Shown in pieces: positions 41,259-46,741 of a stretch of DNA of 46,741 bases. Each line of letters starts with the position of its first letter. Within the stretch, counting starts at the first letter, position 1. The notes under the pieces were generated by a model that ran no database searches, was not told the origin of the DNA, and saw nothing but the letters and a program-made list of their open reading frames with translations. This DNA comes from Bacteroidetes bacterium UBA6221 (lineage in GTDB: Bacteria; Bacteroidota; Bacteroidia; Chitinophagales; Chitinophagaceae): contig DISB01000001.1 of the NCBI GenBank assembly GCA_002421685.1, forward strand, positions 1 through 46,741. Reading direction: 5' to 3'. Made by a program: the position numbers and the translations under genes.

Positions 41259-44200
41259 TTATTGCAGTACTATCTTACTGGTATAAACAGAATTATTTAC
41301 AACCACCTGTACATAATAAACACCTGGAGCCTGGCCTGCAAGGTTAAGCATAATATCTTTTGCTGAGTTACCACTTTGGTTTCTGATTACTTCCTTACCC
41401 AGCATATCGGACACTTTCACTACATAGTCTGCGCTTTGTGGCATTTTTACACTTAAATTAAATATACCACTACCCGGATTGGGGTACACGTCTATGGATG
41501 GCTCTTCATTTTTATAAGATGTTATTGCTGTAGATCGACCAGGTTTATCATAGCTTCCATTGCAGGCGCACAAATGATAGTATTTCCTGGCTGTAATATT
41601 ACCTTGTGCATCCCTGCATGTCAATGTATACGTTCCGGGGCCATTGGTAGGTGCAAGGAAACTAGTAGTCGGCGGAGTGGGCACTGTGAAAGATGTATAT
41701 GGAACTCCATTTTTCTCATACTGTGCTGAGGTGCTGCCCATGGGACAACCACCGGTTTGTATATTATATCCTTCATAATAACAATCTATATCCATATCGC
41801 AATTAGGGTCTTCTACAATAGTAAATATTGCATGACGCTCAATACAGCCACTTGAGTTGGTACATGTTACTACATAGGTACCAGGGCTATTTACATAACC
41901 ATTTGGCTGCACTATGCCATTTTTAGTCCATTGTATCGTATTGCCTGGTTTGCAGGTGAACGGAATTGTATATGGTGAACCATTATAGCATAACTCATGC
42001 AAAGTAGGAGGTGCAGGCGTTACTATGACTTCCATTTCAACCCTGCAGCAATAGCCTAATACGTTGGTGCCGAATCCATAAATAGTAATATTAGAGGACG
42101 GGGCCCAACCTACAGGGAACATGACATAATTATTGCCAGCCAGGCTTGCCCACGATGAGATACCATAATCGCAAAGTTCTGAGTACTGCGCGAAATTAAA
42201 TGGTACTCCGCAGGTCGCGTATACGGTCTGTGTAATAACATTCCATGGTATAACATCAACCGCTAAATCATAATAGGAAACACAGCCATTAATATCGTAG
42301 CAGGAACCCCTATATAAATGTGAGCCCAGTGCTGGCACAAGCCCTGTACCGGGCACAGACAGGCCAGTATTCACATCTATCCAGCTCCAGGAACAACCAC
42401 TGCCTGCAAAACTGTTAAGATTGAGTGTGTTTCCTTCACATATTGTAGTCGCAAGGCTTGAAACTGGCGCTGGCGTCACATTTACTTCTACAGCATGGTA
42501 AGTATAACACCCCTGCGCGTCACGGCATTCGGCATAATAGCTTGTAGTTGTTGTTGGCGAAACTATAGAACCTGTAATGGGTGTATGATTTGGCAATATT
42601 GACCACGTACAACCGGAGAATCCGGGTATGGCGTTATTAAGATCATACGATGCACCCTCGCAAATGCTCGCACTATATGTTTGTACATAAGGATAAGAAA
42701 CAACCTGCACGTCAAAAGTATGCGTACGTATTACACATCCATAGGCATCAATGCAGTCTACCGTGTACATTTGATTACTAAGCGCGTCTAAGTTAATGCT
42801 TGGAGTCGAGGCTCCTGGGGGATTCGTCCATTGATAGATTTGCCCGACCCCGCACGGATTACTTAATGTCAGGTACTGACCATAACATGCTTCTATTAAT
42901 TCATAGGTGCCATACGGTGCCGGAGAAACTGTTAGATGATGACGTACTTCATCCACAATACAATCATTTGCATTGTAACAACGTGAAACATAAACGGCAT
43001 TCCCGGTAGTAGTATTGGGAGCAAACGAAGCTCCCGTGCCTAATACTGTTACCATGTCTGGTTCCTTGAACCATTTGGTGGTACTTCCGGGGGGGCAATT
43101 AGCATTTAATGATTTACTTTCTCCGTAGCAGGCATGTTCATCCACATTTGATGTAGCATAATTGATTCCTTTGCAAAAATCTTTACAGATAACATTTTCA
43201 GTAACTGTAAAAGAGGTGAAATTAGTGACATTAGTCTGGGGAATTCCCGGTGATGGAGAAAAACTTGCATTAGCTGTGCCCATAAGGTTGATGGGAGTAA
43301 TGCCCGGGTAAATATCCATTTCATGACAATCAGACACACCAATAGTATCTGTTTTGATCAGGTAGTACCGATCCGAATTCGATAGCATTCCGCCAACCAT
43401 ATATCCGTTGTCGTTGGTCAGTATCGGAGCTGATCCTGATACTGCATTCGTGTATTGTTTTGCAAACGATATCGCGTTTAATGCTGTGTTTGTTTTAATC
43501 AATACAGGAACATTACCATTGTTACCACTAAATGTTATATGGCCGGAGCTAAGGTACACCATGCCTTTGGCATAATCCGTGCCGGGGAGGCTGAAGTAAA
43601 TGCTTTTAAGTACTGCCCCACTCTGGTCCAGATGCAACATAGCAATATCACTAACCGAACCACTAGTATGAGCTAAAACAAAATATTCAGGATTTGACGA
43701 AGTATTAATGACTTCCAGGATGTCATTGCCTGTAGCTGATACTCCTGGTATTGTATATAGTTTTTGCCAGCTTATGGCGCCGGCTGCATCGGTTTTGATA
43801 ACAAACAAATCTGTCCCGGCATAACCCGTAAGAATAAAGCCTTTATCGTCAGTTTGTTTTACAGAGAACCCCCTGCAATGAATACCAGAAAGCGAAAATA
43901 CTTTTGACCATATGGCCGTTAGTGTTTCATCTGTACGTACAAGGTATATTTTATCCTGTCCGTTATCCGGTCTGAACCCAACAGTGATAAAACCATCAAT
44001 ATCTCCACTTAAAGTTGTTGCCTGCTCTACTTTATAAGCAGTACCAAAACTGTTATAATCGTAATCCTGGTATTGAACCATATTACCTGCAGGATTGGTA
44101 CGTAAAAGCCTGAACCCATAACCTGTTGCTCCTACGTAATTTGAATAATTCTGGTTCCCGCACGCAATAGTTCCGGTATGTGTGCCTGAATTATCATAAG

Positions 44201-44498
44201 TGCATTTTATATCACAGAATCCCCCAGCATTAGAAGACTCTTTCGACCATTGCCATTCCCCCTTATAATTTGTTTTGGTAACTGTACCTTGTCTGTACAT
44301 CACGGTGCTTTGCGCTCCTGAAAAATAATAATCATCAGGGCTGTTTTTGTTTTGTGCTACTGAAAATACTTCCTGTTTGTCGATTGATGACCCATTATAA
44401 TCTTTCTGAAAGGTGATTTGCGCAGGCGCATTGCATATGTTTGCTAATAATGCAACGGAGAGCATGATAAGCAGTTTGATTTGATTTCGCTTTTTCAT
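41259..44498 (-). CDS. T9SS cargo protein with cysteine-rich Ig/PKD-like modules
   Basis: 1079 residues: signal peptide (MKKRNQIKLLIMLSVALLAN), an N-terminal beta-propeller-like region with FSGAQSTVM and repeating VLIKTNTAL or LVRTDE-type strands (residues 40-400), then several modules with Cys pairs and the recurring NVTPAPVSSLATTICEGNTL type of linker (430-960). The last 80 residues (SIDVYPNPGSGIFNLSVKMP onwards, with a final TSKIVLQ) are a type A T9SS sorting domain, which sends the protein to the cell surface. Large secreted proteins of this kind act as adhesins or enzymes; no catalytic motif is seen. Confidence 0.93.
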   Translation of the reverse strand: MKKRNQIKLLIMLSVALLANICNAPAQITFQKDYNGSSIDKQEVFSVAQNKNSPDDYYFSGAQSTVMYRQGTVTKTNYKGEWQWSKESSNAGGFCDIKCTYDNSGTHTGTIACGNQNYSNYVGATGYGFRLLRTNPAGNMVQYQDYDYNSFGTAYKVEQATTLSGDIDGFITVGFRPDNGQDKIYLVRTDETLTAIWSKVFSLSGIHCRGFSVKQTDDKGFILTGYAGTDLFVIKTDAAGAISWQKLYTIPGVSATGNDILEVINTSSNPEYFVLAHTSGSVSDIAMLHLDQSGAVLKSIYFSLPGTDYAKGMVYLSSGHITFSGNNGNVPVLIKTNTALNAISFAKQYTNAVSGSAPILTNDNGYMVGGMLSNSDRYYLIKTDTIGVSDCHEMDIYPGITPINLMGTANASFSPSPGIPQTNVTNFTSFTVTENVICKDFCKGINYATSNVDEHACYGESKSLNANCPPGSTTKWFKEPDMVTVLGTGASFAPNTTTGNAVYVSRCYNANDCIVDEVRHHLTVSPAPYGTYELIEACYGQYLTLSNPCGVGQIYQWTNPPGASTPSINLDALSNQMYTVDCIDAYGCVIRTHTFDVQVVSYPYVQTYSASICEGASYDLNNAIPGFSGCTWSILPNHTPITGSIVSPTTTTSYYAECRDAQGCYTYHAVEVNVTPAPVSSLATTICEGNTLNLNSFAGSGCSWSWIDVNTGLSVPGTGLVPALGSHLYRGSCYDINGCVSYYDLAVDVIPWNVITQTVYATCGVPFNFAQYSELCDYGISSWASLAGNNYVMFPVGWAPSSNITIYGFGTNVLGYCCRVEMEVIVTPAPPTLHELCYNGSPYTIPFTCKPGNTIQWTKNGIVQPNGYVNSPGTYVVTCTNSSGCIERHAIFTIVEDPNCDMDIDCYYEGYNIQTGGCPMGSTSAQYEKNGVPYTSFTVPTPPTTSFLAPTNGPGTYTLTCRDAQGNITARKYYHLCACNGSYDKPGRSTAITSYKNEEPSIDVYPNPGSGIFNLSVKMPQSADYVVKVSDMLGKEVIRNQSGNSAKDIMLNLAGQAPGVYYVQVVVNNSVYTSKIVLQ

Positions 44499-45042
44499 TG
44501 TATTTTTTATTGGTTCGTATACAAATCTGTATTATTTGGTATTATTTAAGAGATGCATTTAAATACTTGGCCGGAAATGCGGTATAAGTGGTAGAAAATG
44601 GGTGATAATTGGTAAAAGCATGTGGGCGTTCTGTTAAAGCATCTGAAATTCTAAATAATCTCTGCTATATGAAAAATATCTATCTATGTATGGAATATTA
44701 GGCTGAGTTGAATCTTCTAAAATCAATTAATAATCAACAAATTACTACCCCGCTATTCAACATCTTCCGAAGGGCCGAACATCTTGAATGGTATGGGTTA
44801 AAAATGGGTTTAAGCCGCCAAAACCCTCAAACCTTCCACAATCCGGTTCGATCAATCTCCCACCGGGTTCACAGAATATGAAAGCCTCTACAATAGCGGC
44901 TTTTTCTTTGACTTGTATTTTTGGTATTTTATACGTAGTTTATTTTCAATTGAAAAGTGGTTGGAGTTCTAAAAAGATTATTCTTGTCCAGATTAAAAAA
45001 CTCATTCATTCGTAACAGCCCCGATAATCCTAATTTTACCCC
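44499..45042. other. Intergenic stretch with orphan terminator
   Basis: No gene is supported. An apparent 75-codon frame at 44788-45015 (TTG or ATG variants, FGILYVVYFQLKSG) is short, has a proline-rich start of low complexity and is not convincing. TTCGATC at 44853 resembles a tRNA T-loop but no cloverleaf can be made. See the hairpin at 44881. Confidence 0.5.
44881..44905 (+). terminator. Orphan rho-independent terminator-like hairpin
   Basis: AAAGCC (44881-44886), an 11-base loop, GGCTTT (44898-44903) and a T run. No gene on the plus strand precedes it, so it may mark the end of an unrecognised small RNA or a decayed tRNA at about 44700-44880. Confidence 0.5.
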
Positions 45043-45732
45043 ATGAACCGTATAGACAGGCTTTTCGGGATAATGGTACTGCTGCAATCGAAAAAACACG
45101 TACCGGCTGAACATATTTCAGATAAATTCGGCATCAGCACCCGCACCGTATACCGCGATATAAAGGCGCTGAATGAACAGGGTGTGCCGGTCAGCTTCGA
45201 GCAGCATAAGGGGTATTTCATCGTGCAGGGATATTTCCTGTCGCCCGTATCGTTTAATACCGACGAGGCAAATGCCATGCTGCTGATGGAAAGCATGGTG
45301 TATGCGATGGCCGATAAGTCTATTCAGAAACACTATACCTCTGCACTGAATAAGATAAAAACCGTACTGCGCAGCCAGCAAAAGGAACAACTGGAAGACC
45401 TGAATGAGAACATGAAGGTACAGGTACCCGACTGTGCCCGGAAAGACTATGACTACCTGTCGAATATACAGCACGCTATATCGGCCAGGAATATTCTTGA
45501 AATAGAATATAAAAACATAAAAGAAGAGGAAAGCAGGAGAAAGATAGAACCTATCGGGCTTATCTTTTACGCCTTCGACTGGCATATGATAGGCTGGTGC
45601 CACACAAGGCAAGACTATCGTGATTTTAAAGTATCCCGCATCGTGAAGATGAAAAACATTGGCCTGCCCTTTAGCCGGGCGGAGCATATACCCGTGGCAG
45701 AATACATGAAACAACTGCCCGTGAGTTATTAG
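45043..45732 (+). CDS. WYL-domain transcriptional regulator
   Basis: 229 residues. N-terminal winged helix (MNRIDRLFGIMVLLQSKKHV, DKFGISTRTVYRDIKALNEQ) of the HTH_11/YafY type, followed by a WYL-type ligand-binding region (AISARNILEIEYKN and GLIFYAFDWHMIGWCHTRQD). Such proteins respond to nucleotides or single-stranded DNA and can regulate stress or defence genes, but no target is near. It is followed by a DinB-like gene after 89 bases. Confidence 0.9.
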   Translation: MNRIDRLFGIMVLLQSKKHVPAEHISDKFGISTRTVYRDIKALNEQGVPVSFEQHKGYFIVQGYFLSPVSFNTDEANAMLLMESMVYAMADKSIQKHYTSALNKIKTVLRSQQKEQLEDLNENMKVQVPDCARKDYDYLSNIQHAISARNILEIEYKNIKEEESRRKIEPIGLIFYAFDWHMIGWCHTRQDYRDFKVSRIVKMKNIGLPFSRAEHIPVAEYMKQLPVSY

Positions 45733-45821
45733 TATAAAAAATATTTTTAACTCCCGTTTCCAGACTGACATAGGGCTGTCACCCGGCGTAGTTTCCTTTG
45801 TGATACAAAAACAAAATAACT

Positions 45822-46322
45822 ATGTCAATGATTGAAACATTCCTGAAAGAAATCAAGCTGGAAGCAGCCACCACACGCAAAATGCTGCAACGCGTACCCG
45901 ACGATAAGTTTGACTGGCAACCGCATCCTAAAAGCATGAGCCTGAAACGCCTGGCCACCCATGTGGCGGAACTGCCGGGCTGGGTTCCCATGACTCTGAA
46001 CACCAGCGAGCTGGATTTTGCCGTGAGCGGATTTGAGCCCAAAGTGGTGATTAATAACAACGCAGACCTGCTGGCGTATTTTGAAAATAACCTGGAAGAA
46101 TGCGTTAAATCGCTGGGCAGTGCGATAGATGCTCAACTCGACGAACCATGGACATTGAGAAACGGTTCGGAAATTTACAGCACCTCGTCTAAAGAGGATG
46201 TGATACGTATGTCTATCAGCCAGACGATACACCACCGCGCGCAGTTGGGTGTTTTCCTGCGCCTGCTGGATGTGCCCATACCCGGCAGCTATGGCCCCAG
46301 CGCCGATGAAACTGATTTTTAA
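45822..46322 (+). CDS. DinB-family (DinB_2) protein
   Basis: 166 residues with a four-helix bundle: FLKEIKLEAATTRKMLQRVP, FDWQPHPKSMSLKRLATHVA, NLEECVKSLGSAIDAQL, and VIRMSISQTIHHRAQLGVFL. His residues in ATHVAE and HHRAQ are positioned to hold a metal as in YfiT/DinB proteins. These are often thiol-dependent transferases or hydrolases; the substrate is unknown. It is probably co-transcribed with the WYL regulator and ends at a strong terminator. Confidence 0.88.
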   Translation: MSMIETFLKEIKLEAATTRKMLQRVPDDKFDWQPHPKSMSLKRLATHVAELPGWVPMTLNTSELDFAVSGFEPKVVINNNADLLAYFENNLEECVKSLGSAIDAQLDEPWTLRNGSEIYSTSSKEDVIRMSISQTIHHRAQLGVFLRLLDVPIPGSYGPSADETDF

Positions 46323-46348
46323 CTATGAATTGGGTTAGGACAGTAAAG

Positions 46349-46379
46349 AAACAGGTGCAACCCATCGTTGCACCTGTTT
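46349..46379 (+). terminator. Terminator after the DinB-like gene
   Basis: AAACAGGTGCAAC (46349-46361) pairs perfectly with GTTGCACCTGTTT (46367-46379) around a 5-base loop, followed by TGTTTTT. Confidence 0.92.
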
Positions 46380-46425
46380 TGTTTTTGCTCAAAATCGGCA
46401 GGAGTAACATTTTCTGGAAAATTAG

Positions 46426-46449
46426 TCTCCCCTTAAGGGGGATAGGGGG
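46426..46449. repeat. Copy of the CCCCTTAAGGGG intergenic repeat
   Basis: TCTCCCCTTAAGGGGGATAG then GGGG. It matches 19185-19208 closely, including the preceding TTAG and following CATxCGCG-like sequence. It is part of a palindromic repeat family; a third, diverged copy (CTCCTTTGCGAGGAGGGTAG) is at about 46654-46673. Confidence 0.65.
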
Positions 46450-46524
46450 ACATTCGCGGATTGGATTTGTAATATTTTAATCACCAAAATACATAAATTA
46501 TACGTAAATTTACATTGCGTAACG

Positions 46525-46553
46525 GGTGGTTGCAAAAAAACATTGCAGCCACC
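46525..46553. other. Hairpin in the right-hand non-coding region
   Basis: GGTGGTTGCAA (46525-46535) pairs with TTGCAGCCACC (46543-46553) with one wobble, around seven bases. There is no T-run on either side, so it does not look like a simple terminator. The rest of 46450-46741 has no supported gene. Confidence 0.5.
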
Positions 46554-46741
46554 AGGCAGGTCTTTGACATCAGGGGAAATATTATTGCGGTGGATTTGTT
46601 TCCTTTTTTTCAAAACGCCCAAAAGTGGAAACAATTTGGAAACATTTTTTACACCTCCTTTGCGAGGAGGGTAGTGCACGGACGTTGTTCTGGTTGGGGG
46701 CAAAACAGCAAGAAAGTGTCTTGTCCTGGAAAAGGTTTACA

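Noticed and set aside
44788..45015. 75-codon frame on the plus strand with a short hydrophobic segment (FGILYVVYFQ)
   Set aside because: Low-complexity start, spans a terminator hairpin and a T-loop-like string. Vaguely like the beginning of a GIY-YIG nuclease but far too short and without GIY or YIG.
46422..46703. 93-codon frame on the minus strand
   Set aside because: It runs through the CCCC/GGGG repeats and hairpins and has no recognisable domain.
1..46741. Intact rRNA, tRNA, CRISPR array, transposase or phage genes
   Set aside because: Looked for on both strands; no regular spacer-repeat array, cloverleaf, or recombinase or capsid motifs were found.

Overview
The window looks like chromosomal DNA from a Bacteroidota bacterium, probably of the Chitinophagaceae type. 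The evidence is a fused lpxC-fabZ gene, a secreted protein with a type IX secretion (T9SS) C-terminal sorting domain, several lipoproteins with Bacteroidota-style lipoboxes, promoters with a TAnnTTTG -7 element, few Shine-Dalgarno sequences, and intergenic CCCCTTTAGGGG-type palindromes. I see no rRNA, intact tRNA, CRISPR array or transposase.

Positions 1-19100 are mostly housekeeping and envelope genes. They comprise a truncated secreted PKD-like protein, an NADP-binding oxidoreductase, an ABC exporter pair followed by an M1 aminopeptidase lipoprotein, and a long minus-strand series. That series runs lipoprotein, transglutaminase membrane protein, penicillin-binding protein 1A, HD phosphohydrolase, lpxD, lpxC-fabZ, lpxA and a lone ABC ATPase, so peptidoglycan and lipid A synthesis lie together. 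A 3-hydroxyacyl-CoA dehydrogenase ends this part at a strong terminator.

Positions 19100-31400 are accessory DNA, visibly more AT-rich and full of short inverted repeats. First comes a two-gene unit: a HARE-HTH/hypoxanthine-DNA-glycosylase fusion and a TIR-domain protein. Both have similar palindromic motifs at their 3' ends, and the TIR gene is flanked by inverted repeats. Next is a nitrite-reduction island: an operon of porin, NirK (AniA type), a SUMF1/NirV-like protein and a SCO-like copper chaperone, with a divergent FNR-type regulator that has FNR-like cysteines, and a second NirK-like cupredoxin lipoprotein. The two non-coding gaps bordering this island share short sequence blocks. Then comes an ArsR-controlled set (ArsR, SRPBCC-VOC fusion, membrane protein, VOC protein), whose promoter has two clear operator copies, and small DUF1801 and TfoX-like genes.

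Positions 31600-46741 return to core functions: a DEAD-box RNA helicase, a cation/proton antiporter, two GT-C-like membrane proteins, a LutA-like Fe-S protein, lumazine synthase, a TPR membrane protein, pyruvate dehydrogenase E1 alpha, RecF, a 1079-residue T9SS cargo protein, a WYL regulator and a DinB-family protein.

The most promising candidate for an undescribed system is the TIR plus HARE-HTH-glycosylase pair inside cassette-like repeats. The next most interesting is the nitrite island with two different NirK lipoproteins and a shared putative FNR-type operator.
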